DNA from: Apostichopus japonicus
Taxonomy: Eukaryota > Echinodermata > Holothuroidea > Aspidochirotida > Stichopodidae
Assembly: GCF_037975245.1 (NCBI RefSeq)
Contig: NC_092577.1
Coordinates: 23,400,398-23,464,397, forward strand
DNA length: 64,000 bases
Direction: 5' to 3'
Part shown: one piece after another, positions 23,944 to 35,988 of the stretch
Layout of the letters: each line of letters starts with the position of its first letter
Position numbering within the stretch: position 1 is the stretch's first letter
Program-made: the position numbers and the translations under genes
Notes under the pieces: model-generated
Seen by the model: the letters and a program-made list of their open reading frames with translations, nothing else
Databases searched by the model: none
Told to the model about the DNA's origin: nothing

Positions 23944-26900
23944 TCAAACAATATCCATATCCCACACACAACATTTCAAAATGCTTAATAACTCTGATCG
24001 AAACTGTGGGTAGTTATCGTAAGTGTGGGGAAGCTCAAGGACATTGCCACATGTATGAGCAATGGGTCTTCTTGCCAAGTCACTTTCAAATGTGGCAAAG
24101 CGAACAAAGAGTTTATCATATGACATTATGTCAGTGCCTGTGCAAAACCGTGAAAACTTTCTCAAGTCCTCAACACTTAGCTCACTAACAAATCGCTTCA
24201 AGTACTTTTTCACCTGCAGCTCAGATTCACTCACTACCTCAGGAAAGTTCAAAGCTTTGAAAACTCTCTTGTTGGTTATCTTGAGTGAAGTTAAAAGGTC
24301 CCCAATCCCTCCCACACCGTGGAACTCTTTCCTTAAGGGTCTACAAACCTCTCTCCAGCAATCAGATACAAATCTGGACTCTTGCAATAACTCTTTGTGG
24401 GCAATTTCTTTAAAAATTTCCAGAAAATTTGAAGCATTTCGGCTCCTACGGCAGTTATAGTTAGATAAAGTGTCAAGCAACTCATCATACTCAGAACCTG
24501 TTGGGAAATCATGCATTGCCTTAAGCAAAGTTTCCCGTTCAATATCTGGAATGTACTCTAAGAAATTTTGGGTAATATCAGAAAGGACTTCATCAAATAT
24601 AACTTGTTCCAAAAAACCGGTACTCAGCAAAACAGGAAAGTACCTGCAAGAGTACCACCCTTTGACCAACATTCTCCCAACTGCTCTCCACTTACTATCA
24701 CTCATATCATGCCTAAGATAAGGAATCTTGCTATTCACACCTGTTGTGTAACCACTGTAAAATTCTTCCCAGAATTCTGTTAGGGCATCTTTAATAACTC
24801 CAGTTCCAACAGCTTTTTCCTCTTCTGCATTGTTGTTGATAATCTTTAAATGTAAGAACTTTATCATTTCTGTCAGAATACTGCCTCTGTGTAGCCTTAT
24901 TGCTTTACTTTCCTCATAAGGAATTGTGTCATCAAGATCAACATAGTCCCTGCTTGCATGATGGTTTGAACCAAATGAAATAATCCCACTTGTAGACGGT
25001 GAGTTCTAACCAATAATTGCCACATCTGTAACAACTTCCACCTGTGATGCAACTGGTGGAATACTTTGCACTTCCACTTGCGATTCGCAATATAAGAAAG
25101 GATCAGGAAAAGGGAATTCTTCGCTTTCAAGATCCTCCTGAAAATGATTACTGTCATCTGTGATTGCAACCTTGTTCATGTCAGTCTCGTTTTCTTTGAC
25201 CTTAGATTTGGTGGCTAAGTAGAACCTCAGAACAGGTAATTTGGTTTCTTGGTACATCGTCCCAACAGACAGACCATCTTCCAGCACCTCTTGCCGAAAA
25301 TCTCGAATATGTAATGAAAAGTCTGAGATAGGCCCCATGACCGAAACACCGCCAGGAAAAAACAAATCCTGTGCAATAGGCAAGAGGTCCTGAACAGTGC
25401 TGTTTTTCTTAACACACAGACGCCTAGTACCTCCACCATCTTTAGCTCTCACAGATTTCCATTTACGCATGGTGTAATGTAACCATCCAATTTCAATCTT
25501 GCTAGCGTTTGCGTTACCTGTTAGCTTGTTCTGCCTATGACCGGGTCTTTCATCATCTGATTCTGCTCCAGAGATGTTCTTTTCAGGTGTACGTCTTAGC
25601 TTCTTCTGAAGACGCATTAATAGATCTGTTTTGCGTTTGTCTGCTGATTTGCCTAATGATTTACAGAAGTCCATGACAGCAAGGCGGTCTCCATATGATG
25701 GCAAATACTTTGTAAGGTTTTTGTCCGTCATCAGTTTTATGACTTCTGTATCAATCTGAAATTGAGAGTAAAGAAGTATTAGTTTATGAAGTGCAATATG
25801 ATATTTAAGATTAGCATTAAATTGCACTCTGAAATTACAACAATATTTTAAGGTGAATTCAGTACAATGCTGTTAATACTCACTGCTCACTTAAGCCTCC
25901 TCTGAAGCAAGGCACATAGTTTGGGTGGGAGCATTTTATTTCTAAACTGTGTTTTCTCACAGCTAAGCATGAGGTCTTCATTTGACTCTTCGTAAAATCC
26001 TACTACTGATACTTGATACAGCAAAAAGACAAACATGCTTGGTTTTCAACGCATGACTTGGTAAATGAAAGCTCTCATTGGACTGCTACTAGGCAGTGGA
26101 CTATGTGAGATAAGTTGTTGTAATAGGCTAATACTGTGGCAATGCTCTGTCCACTTTGAAGACCCATTTCATATTAACACGTTCTCCCCATTTGAAAAGT
26201 GCTTTACTTGAACTTACCCCCATGAAGGTACTTAAAGGTACACCAACGTTGCACAGCTTTTGAATCGTCATTGCAAACAAAAACAAAATACTTTTTGGTT
26301 GTTTAATTAAAGTATTATCAAACCAAGAAGGGGAGGTGGTATCAGAAGCAGGTCATACTACTTGTGAGAGTACAAATCTTCACCAAGATGTCATAGATTT
26401 TGTACACAGAATAGGATTAGACGCCCTCATACCAAGTATAAGAAGAGCCAACCCTATATTTCACACACCTAAATTTGGACCCTGTTGACTCCACAGAGAC
26501 AATTACCTATGCCAATACCAATTGGCATCTTGGTTTTTCAGAGTTTGACCTTATATCACCTTTGACCTCTGTCAAAAAACTGGGTCTCTTACATAATGAC
26601 AAAGAGGCACACAGCATATATACTACTGATCAAGTGTAAAAGTTTCAAAGTATACTGCGCATTTCCTTTCATGCTTACAGCACAGACAAGATATATAACA
26701 TTGATCGATTTTGTGATCATAATCTTGTAATGTTTCAGTCAATAGGTCTGACCAGATGTTGCAATGGAGATGAAACTTACCCTTACAAATCAAGTGCAAC
26801 ATAAAATTATGAACTATTTACAGTTACTTGTATAATTGTATAACACTAATATTAGCATTCGTATGTACTATGTATCATTTGATTCGTGCACATGTAAAAC

Positions 26901-29527
26901 TGTGCAAACTGGATATGAAGTTGCATTTAAATAAGAAGCTGTTATCAAACATGCACTTGATGACAGCAATATCTCTACTTTCTCAAAACACTCCAGCCCT
27001 CAGGCAGAATTTATTGTAACGGCTACTTGTTAGGTGCTGTAGATGGCACCATTTGCATTGAAGTTTATTCTTGGATTGTAAATTTTGGAAACAATCAACA
27101 TTTACTTCACAGCAACTAGGAGGTTGCTTCAGTAGTGGAAATAAGCTGCGGCAACAGGCCATTCTGCCACCATCCCTCAAATTTAGGTAACTGCCATCCA
27201 AAGTACAATATTTGTTTTTAATTACTCTTGGGATGATATTTTCAGTGGACCAGAATACAAAAGTGCATTCAGGGTTCAAAGATGAAACACGAATAATCTA
27301 ATATGTATGTCACACACTGCATGCTATAGCCAGGATGCACAACATACTTTCTTTGTACAAGCTTTCCTTTTTGAGATATTAAAATACAAGGTTTTCCAAT
27401 TTGATCCTATTGACCCCAAATGACCTCTGACCACAAAAATCAATAGGCTTCTTGTACTGAATTTAGTTGACCTACACACAAAATATGGGATTGAACCATG
27501 CTCCTCTCATTGGGATATCGTGTTTGAAAGGTTTTCATAGTTTTGATGCTAAATGACTATTTACCTCCATCATAACAGCAGGTTATCTTAAACAATGTAG
27601 TAAACATGCAGTACATACATCTGTTCAAGCTTCCCTTCTTAAGATTTGATTTTAATCTAGGCATCATACACACGCATACTGTACAGATACAAACACAAAC
27701 TTGACTGGTAAATATGCAAAGTTAACCAAATGTGCCAAGTTTTCTATCAATTGAAAGTGGAGATACTAACAATGTGAGTAGATGAAGCAGAAAAAGCTTT
27801 TTTAAATTTTCGCCCTTACTTCAGTATGGACCTGTACAACATCTACCGGAGAATGTTTGTACTTGTAATATGGTGTGCAGAAATCATAAGTGTTGATCAA
27901 AATCTGCCAACCCTTCTAGATCAACCCAACAATACATTTTTCATTAGTCTTTTAATCCAGGATGTCTGCTGATTTCAATTAAAACCGAGCAAGTAATGTG
28001 CATTAAGCTGGCACAGTTAGACCTGTAGTACCTCATAAAAAATCTCTAAAAGCCTTTCTAGGATTCATGCTATGCAGCTTCATGGCTTACACTTAATGAT
28101 TAAATACCTTGTCTGACGTCATGTTCTCAATAACTGATGCAGGAACCTCTCGTCTTTCCAGGAACCTGTACAGTCCATCTTCATAGTCCTGATAACAGGC
28201 AGATAGATAAGACAAAACATAAAGAAATAAAAAATGACAGTAACTCAAGTAGATATATTTATTAAAAAAAATATACATGTATGTATCTAGTCAGTATAAA
28301 AACATGTAGATGCATTACGACGGAAACTTGGAAAACAGGTGATCTACTGTAGTTTCATTGGCATTACTGAATACTCTTCTTGAGAATTATACAGCAGTGG
28401 AGGGCTGTACATGCGATATTGTTTTAGGGTACTGTGTTCAATGCATTATCAGATCTACAAACTTAGTGAGATGTTTTTTCCTTGAACTATGCAAAAAAAC
28501 ATGTAATGCAGGTCTTGTCTTTAATTACATACATTATTTTGGTTTATAATTTTCAGTAATGGAGCAATTATGGCGAACTTGGTTAGATGGGTAAGATGGC
28601 ACATGTACGTATGAAAAACTGAAACATGTTTTTCACTTCCTCTTCTACTCAAATATATGCCATTTACATGCTACAAGGAAAGCTCATGTATGTGATAGTA
28701 AATATTTTCTTGATAATTTGCAGAACACCCTGTCCTCTCTTACTGTACTTAGGCCTATGTGTTACTGTTTCTATATGAGCTTGAAGTGTTGATGGTGTAG
28801 CCATTAAGGGAACTGTCATATGACTTAATATAGAAAGAAAATTCTTCATTCATGTACAGACAACTTTAGCTATTGGATTTGTATGGCACTCTGCAGTGTA
28901 TGAAGACCCCAGATCTATCTAGCCTATCCTACTTCATGGAAGCAAAGATGTGGGGATATCTCAAAATGGAAAGGGTTTAAACTTTAATGGCTAGCTTATA
29001 CACCATACAAAATAGTCAGAAAATTCATGTATAATGTAGGCTAATCCTAATTGACTAAATAACCTGCAGATGTAGACCGTGCCTATAGTATTATACTAGT
29101 AATAAATTACTTTCATTCTTAGCTGTAATTGTACCTGACCTGGACCCCAGGGCCAAATCACAATCAATAACATTAACAATAACATATTCCACAAGTCTGA
29201 AATCATATAACATGACAAACTTAGCTGAAGCATTGAAACTGAAACAGTAGTTTTGGATACATAGCCACACTGTAAAACTCCCACGACTGCATAGGTCATG
29301 AAGTAGGTTGGTCAATCCATGAAAGTATACTTCAATTGTCAATCCTAATTAAGTGACATTCAGTGCACACAATCCTGGCCTAGCCTAGGGCTAACAGCCT
29401 AGCTTAACACAATACGGGATCCTGTGTCAGTATAAGACAGTTTGACAAGTAGCATATTAACAACTTTTAGGCCTTGCAGCATTGAACAGCATATCGAGTC
29501 TCACAAATTTCTTACCTCCGCCATCAT
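23944..29527 (-). CDS. SAM-like/HECT E3 ubiquitin ligase-like protein (G2E3-like family), one in-frame TAG
   Basis: Three exons: 29527-29516 (start, MMAE, then GTAAG donor), 28188-28108 (27 codons), 25755-23944; all junctions are phase 0 with good GT-AG signals. About 630 residues. Exon 2 plus the start of exon 3 form a SAM-like helix bundle (YRFLERREVPASVIENM, IDTEVIKLMTDKNLTKYLPS, YGDRLAVMDFC). Next comes a basic linker, then a conserved module (KIEIGWLHYTMRKWKSV to LPVLRFYLATK). The HECT domain spans about the last 320 residues, ending RRPIAHTCGNVLELPHTYDN...MDIV; Cys in HTCG is the expected catalytic thioester residue. HECT ligases accept ubiquitin from E2 and pass it to a substrate lysine. 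A TAG at 25006-25008 lies between the linker and HECT with the same frame open on both sides. It could be a pseudogene mutation, a sequence error or read-through. Confidence 0.8.
25756..28107 (-). other. Intron 2 of the SAM-like/HECT gene
   Basis: 2.35 kb with a GTATTT donor and CTCAATTTCAG acceptor. It contains diffuse repeat-like stretches that include GACCCTGTTGACTCC (about 26480) and GATCCTATTGACCCCAAATG (about 27403), a motif often seen in dispersed repeats of marine invertebrates. No coding similarity. Confidence 0.5.
28189..29515 (-). other. Intron 1 of the SAM-like/HECT gene
   Basis: 1.3 kb between the tiny start exon and the SAM-like exon. Open frames are short; nothing recognised. 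Confidence 0.5.
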
Positions 29528-29555
29528 CGATCGCTGAGAACAGAAGTTGTCCTTA

Positions 29556-32440
29556 TATTATTATTATTATTACACGAGACTTATATAGCGCCTTATTGAA
29601 TAAAAAAAATGGTGTAAAGCGCTTTACAACAAAAGATAAAAAATTGTTAAAAGTAAAAAAATTTAAAAAGGATATAAAAGTTAAGATTATATAGAAAAAT
29701 AGAAATGTTAAAACATAAATAGAAAAATAAATAGAAAAGTTATGACTAAAATACAATAATAACACCTAAATTAGGTATGTACAGCAAGTATAAAATAAGT
29801 ACATTAATCTGTGTTGGCAGCTCTAAAAAACAGTGTTTTAAGTAATTTCTTGAATTGCGTTAAGTCTATATTAATATTGCATATGTCCTGGGGTAAGTTA
29901 TTCCATAATGTGGCAGCAGTATAATCAAAACGTTTAAATTCATATGTTGATCGGGTAGAAGGCACGCTAAGTAAATTTTTATTCATTGAGCGTAAGGATC
30001 TAGGCGGAATATAAAGTATGGTCTCATTGGTGATGTAACTAGGGCTGAAGTGATTAACAGCCTTAAAGGTAAGTAAAAGAATTTAAAATTTTGATGTAAA
30101 ACGTACAGGTAACCAATGTAGTTCATACAGTACAGGAGATATATATATAGTTGCGACGAGGAGTTCTAGATATAAGGCGAGCTGCACAATTTTGTGTGCG
30201 TTGTAGTAGGCGGTTTGTTAGAGACTGTTAATTACCAAATAGTAAAGAATTGCAATAATCGAAGCGAGAGGTAACGAGGGATTGAACCAGTATTTTACAT
30301 GCATCAGTTGTAATGAAATCTCTTATTCTACCTATATTACGAATATGGAAATAGCAAGACTTGATAATATGATTAACTTCGGTCTCCATGGTAAGATGAG
30401 AGTCAAAGTAAACTCCTAAATTCCTAACAATAGATGCAGGATAAATGGTATTGGTCCCAACTGTAATGTGCGGAGTTACATCGTCTTTCAATTGGGTTTT
30501 AGGTGAAAAAATAAGAAGTTCCGTTTTAACATCATTTAACATAAGTTTGTTTCTCCTCAACCACATCCCAACATTGTTTACACATTCCTGCAACTTTTCT
30601 TGTATTTCTGACCATGGCATTTTGGGATCGAACTGTAAATAGAGTTGCGTATCATCGGCGTAGCAGTGGTAGTTGACTTGGTGACGCTTTATGATTTCAC
30701 ACAGTGGTTTGGTTAACATACAATAAATGAAGGGGCCAAGTACTGAGCCTTGTGGGACGCCACTGCTAAGTTGTACAGCTGTCGAGGAAGTCTGGCCAAT
30801 TTTGACCAGTTGCTTTCTTCCTGTCATATAAGATTTAAACCAGCTTAATGCATTTAGTGTAACCCCAAAAGTTTTTTCCAGACGTTGAAACAAAATTTGT
30901 TGGTCGATGACATCGAAAGCAGCGGACAAGTCAAGTAAGATAAGAGCCACATTAAACTTCGAATCAAGTGAAACTGCTATGTCGTTCTGCACCTTCAAAA
31001 GAGCGGACTCCGTTGAGTGGTGTTGCCTGTAGGCAGACTGGTAGGTACCGTGCAGTGCATTTACAGCTAGGTGGTGACTTAATCTGTTTGCAACGACTCT
31101 TTGAACTAGTTTCGACACAAATGGTAATTGCGAAACAGGTCGGTAATTTAAAAGAGAGTCTTTGTTCAGTCCAGTTTTTTTCAGGAGTGGAGTTACACAC
31201 GACTGTTTGAATGATGGCGGAACGAGAGACTCGGCTAAGGATTTATTAACAATGGCTGTAAAACATCAACACACCTCTTCAATATCCATGTTGGCAAAGG
31301 ATCCATGGAACACGATTTATTTGGTACACGAAGAATTAATTCCCGTATCTCAGTCTCATTGGTGGGTTCAAATTGTGAAAGGCATTCTCCATTAAAGGTA
31401 ACATCGGCTTCCATTATGTCCGTCCAACTGACATTATCGAAACGTTGGTGAATGGAAGCAACTTTATCTATGAAAAACTCATTGGATTGATTTGCGAGAT
31501 TCTCGGCCGAGGTGTGATCGGGCAAGGTTAAGCTACTATTTTCTCCCATAATGTGGCAATTGAAAGAGTTGCTTCATGTCGTTACATTCAGTAATCTTAG
31601 TTGAGTAATAGTTTTGTTTTTCTTTGACAAGTAATTTATTTACATCGCGGCACGATTGTTTGTAAATCAGTTTAAGTAAGTAAATAAGGATTTTCTCCAG
31701 ACTCTTTCAGCTTTACGGCGCTTATGCTTTGCATCTCTCAATCTATCAGAATACCAAGGTGCATTAGGGCGCAATGTGATATACTTCGTGATTATTGCTG
31801 CATGAATATCCATTAGGCGTGTCAACTGGCTATTGTAAATGTCAACCAAATCACATAATGAACGATTCGTAACCATCAGCTCGGGCATTATTCCTTATGT
31901 CATCCACTAAGTCTGAAATTTGTATAGAGCGATACCTTAGGTACGTTATACATTTACGTGGATGTTTTGGTTTACACATATCAAGGTTGAAATGCACAGC
32001 ATAATGGTCGCAGGTTAAGTTTCCATTGACATCACCAAGATTAGGATCGGTGATTATCGGAGATCCAGAAAGAAAACCACTCGATGCGGACTCGTTGGTT
32101 ATAACAGTGTCTAGTGTGTGGCCCGCACGTTGGGTGGGTCCAGTAACGTTTTGCAAAAAACTGTAAGCATTAAGCAAATTGCAGAACTGCTTGGTACTAA
32201 GATCATTTGCTTTATCGAGATGAAAATTAACATCGCCAACAATAACAACCTTGTCAATGGACGAGGCAAGACTCTCCAAAAATTGCGACCATTCATCAAA
32301 AAATACTGTAGTTTTGAGTCCGTTTTTGGTAGAATACTTTATGCTGTGGACGCAGGCTCGCAGTAACTGTGCTTGTTGTACATGAACCGTATGCCTGAAA
32401 CACGAGTACATATCAGCTATCTGGGCCCAATGGGTACCGT
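29556..32440 (-). mobile_element. L2/CR1-type LINE, 5'-truncated
   Basis: Minus-strand coding pieces: apurinic endonuclease C-terminal half (about 32411-31860: VVIVGDVNFHLDKANDL, TLDTVITNE, TCDHYAVHF), linker (31888-31667), pre-RT (31549-31235: SCSMDPLPTWILKRC), reverse transcriptase (31118-30228: [55 protein letters not shown]). The 3' end is TTACACCATTTTTT, then GGCGCTATATAAGTC and a TAA/TTA trinucleotide tail (29556-29573), typical of L2. Several frameshifts and stops separate the pieces (near 31600, 31200 and 30228). It was inserted about 30 bases upstream of the start codon of the HECT gene. Confidence 0.9.
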
Positions 32441-32514
32441 ACTGTATTTGAGCGTGCAGTCTATCTATAGTCGGTATATGTAACTGTATTTTTTTTCTCG
32501 TTTAAAAAAAATTG

Positions 32515-32618
32515 CTTTTCGTAGTCAAAATTTACTTTTTCGTAGTCAGAATTTACTTTTTCGTAGTGAAAATTGGGTTTTTCGTAGTCAAAATTAGGTT
32601 TTTCGTAGTCAAAATTTC
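32515..32618. repeat. Tandem repeat, unit about 23 bp, about five copies
   Basis: TTTTCGTAGTCAAAATTTAC recurs with small changes (GTAGTCAGAATT, GTAGTGAAAATTG, GTAGTCAAAATTAGG). Confidence 0.85.
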
Positions 32619-32689
32619 ATGTTGTATATATATCCTTTTTTTTTCCTGCCATGGCCGCATTAGTCTTCCGTAGATCACCTCCATGTTAT

Positions 32690-33835
32690 AGCAAATCAAA
32701 TTTCCAATCAATCGATACCAAATTTATGTTTGTTTATACAGGTTGAAAGGGTCGCAACGAGTTTTGAAAGTTCAGGGCTGAAATGTTATTTCCGACTACA
32801 TTTTGAACATATATATAGCAATAAATTGCGTGCGGTGGGACAAATCGCTTTTGTGGTGGGTATTGATCATCTCCATGATCTCCATCTCCATGGTTTAAAT
32901 GATCTGAACGATGTTGAAAAAGTTCAGGTCTGATATTAACTTTACGCCTAAATTTGGAACATAGATATTCATAAATTGCGTGTGGGGGATTAAATCGCTT
33001 TTGTGCTGGGTACTGAACACCACCATGTTATAGGAAATAAAATTTCCAATCAATCGATACCAAATTTACATTGGTCTATATGGGTTTAAAGGGTGTGAAC
33101 GAATTTTGAAATTTGGGGCTGATATTATCTTGACGCCTTCATTTGGAACATATTGACAAATAAATTGTGTGTGGTGGAAGAAATCGCTTTTGTGCTGGGT
33201 ACTGAACACCACTATGTTATAGTAAATGACATTTCAATCGATACCAAATTTTCATTGGTCTATATGGGTTTAAAGGGTGTGAACGAATTTTGAAATTTGG
33301 GGCTGATATTATCTTGACGCCTTCATTTGGAACATATGGACAAATAAATTGCGTGTGGTGGAAGAAATCGCTTTTGTGCTGGGTACTGAACACCACCATG
33401 TTATAGTAAATGACATTTCAATCGATACCAAATTTTCATTGGTCTATATGGGTTTAAAGGGTGTGAACGAATTTTGAAAGTTGGGGCTGATATTATCTTG
33501 ACGCCTTAATTTGGAACATATTGACAAATAAATTGCGTGTGGTGGAAGAAATCGCTTTTGTGCTGGGTATTGATGACCTCCATGTTATAGTAAATAAAAT
33601 TTCCAATCAATCGATATCAAATTTTTATTTGTCTATACAGGTTGAAAGGGTCTCAACGATTTTTGAAAGTTCAGGGCTGAAATGTTATTTCCGACTAGAT
33701 TTTGAACATAGATATACCAATAAATTGCGTGCAGGTATGATCTTTTCGCATAATTTTAGAAAATATTTCCCTTTACATTGTGTGTGCTGAAAGAAATCGC
33801 TTTTGTGCTGGGTATCGAGCACCATCGTGTTAAAG
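32690..33835. repeat. Minisatellite/satellite array, unit about 185 bp, about six copies
   Basis: The marker ATCGATACCAAATTT (or ATCGATATCAAATT) appears at about 32711, 33053, 33237, 33421 and 33610, spaced about 184-189 bp (one interval is double length). Other shared parts are TTGAACATA/TTGGAACATA, ATAAATTGCGTGTGGTGG, AAATCGCTTTTGTGCTGGG and CACCATGTTATAG. Inner copies are closest to each other. Confidence 0.85.
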
Positions 33836-35988
33836 AACACAAATTTTCAAATAATTTATCTTTAAAATCATGTCATACATGACATACATCATGACAGAAA
33901 CTGTGGTCATTGTCAGTGTTTCTTTTTGGATGTATAAATATCCACACAAGATATTCCCGAGAGCATTATTATCCTATTTAATTTGCAGACCACATCTTTT
34001 CTACCTACAGGTGATGATCATGAAACGAGAATCTCCATGATACCGTTATGGATACTCGTTCAGTCTTTGATGCATGGAGTCTTCTGAGGTCGAAGATTAT
34101 CTCAGGCCTGCTATTTATTGTTCTGGCCACTACCACCACAAGATCATGATGTAGGGAGACAACCAGTGTTCGACTTATGGCCAAAAAATTGCATAGCAAC
34201 AAATTTCGACAATTGCTTTCCAATATTTTTGTTGCATAGCAGTTCCCCAATATTGAATAGCAGTTTTGAAATTACCACAAAACGGACCAAATGTTCAATG
34301 TATTAACTACAAAAATTTTTAGTTTTTTATTATTTATACTAGTGTCGCTACGATAATCGTTTTAAATATCGGTATCGGCCGATATTTGTAATATCGGCAG
34401 CATATCGGTATGGGTAAAATTTGGCCTAATTGCCGATAACAGCAAACCGATATTGAACTTGTCTTTTTAACAGCAGAGCTACCTGTACTTATTTATACTT
34501 GCAATGATTTCTTAATCTGCCCAAGACGATCCATTTCTTTAGCGTCAGTTAAACTCAGATTCATTTTCGGTTAATATCCATGGAAACCTGACTCTCCGTA
34601 ACATCTAAAAACACGTCTACGGCGCGCGAATATAACCAATGACCTTCGTGAACCTTGGCCGACACACAGCATTAGTGCAGCATATATACACTGTACTAAC
34701 CATTCATTACCTTAAAGGCCTCCGTGAAAACCTTGAACATGATGCATACAGTAACTGCACAGTTCAGCAGTGTTGGAAAACCTTGTTAAATTTCCCGCGA
34801 ACACACTGCCGATTTCCCGCCGGTGTTCGCCTGCCTAGCACGCGTAACGTGCGAGCATAAAGGCGTGGTGTCCAGGGGCCCGTCTTAGGGCTATGGTGTA
34901 GAACCGGTTCATGGGGTAGAACCGTTAGTGGGGATCCTGGGGGCGAAAGCCCCCGAAAATTGTTGTCATTTTTTGGCGATGTCTGGCGATGAAAAAATTG
35001 GCAGTTGAGGATGCAAAATACTGACAACTTTTTTTATTTCAATTGTCACGAAACTGATGAAAATTTTAAAATGACAAGTTAAAGTAGATATATTATGTTA
35101 TAAAAGATTTAATCTGTCTTTCAATCTTTAAAAAGTGCAACTTACAAAACTTCCGATATTATGAAACAAACAACGGTCAGCAAAGCCCCGTTTCTAGACT
35201 GCGTAACAATGAATAGCGTGCACTATGCGTAAATTTTTACAACTGCAGTGTTTAACCCTATACCCAACTTCTGTACCACGGTACATGTGTTGCGAATTTG
35301 CCCAGGTACCTTCCCAACAACTGTGAGCTCATCCCCTGTGTAAGACCTGTTTGTTAACATTTTTTGGCACGTTGCCAGGGAGTTTAGTTACGTGAGATCC
35401 GTAACCGCCGAGGTGGTTAGGCTATTTGCTTTACACTTAACTATGGTAGGATAATATTTTTTCAGGTTTTTTTTCGCTATACGGTCAAGTGAATAAGTTG
35501 TACAATGAGTATAAACTCAATAAATTATAACTTCAACATTGTGATCGACAGGTCGTAAGTTAAGGTTTGAGTGTTTGCTCCCAAATCTGACTAGGAATTT
35601 GTATCGCACAAATCGGCACAATGTGCGATGCCGATTTGGAAACGTCTCGCAAGTTTGTCGTTTTGGATCGCATTTTGCGATGCGATGCCGGAAAAATCGA
35701 ACATTGCAAGCAAGTGCCCTACACAGAAAATATCTGATGTTTGTCTTTTATTTGATTATCCTGTCAGGCTTTGAAAACGACGTGGAGGCAACATAAATAT
35801 GTACTGAATCAAGATTGACTTATTCTTTTTGCTTCTACTGGCACAGTCACAATTTAAGAAAAAGTAAAACAAGAAATTACCCACTGCTCTTAAAAAGGCT
35901 TATCTAATTGGTTCGTATTTCCAGGTCAAACCTTAATTCACCAATCACAGCTGCTGATCTGTGGTCTAGTTACACACACTGCACAAAC
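33836..35988. other. Intergenic, no gene recognised; palindromic repeat pieces
   Basis: 34345-34460 has an array of ATCGG/CCGAT motifs (TATCGGTATCGGCCGATATT and similar), the look of a non-autonomous hAT-type element. 34939-34954 is a perfect GGGGGC-GAAA-GCCCCC hairpin. No coding similarity. Confidence 0.45.

Noticed and set aside
32690-33835. Regular repeats reminiscent of a CRISPR array
   Set aside because: Units are ~185 bp and diverged along their length, with no short constant repeat and variable spacer pattern; the sequence is eukaryotic satellite-like.
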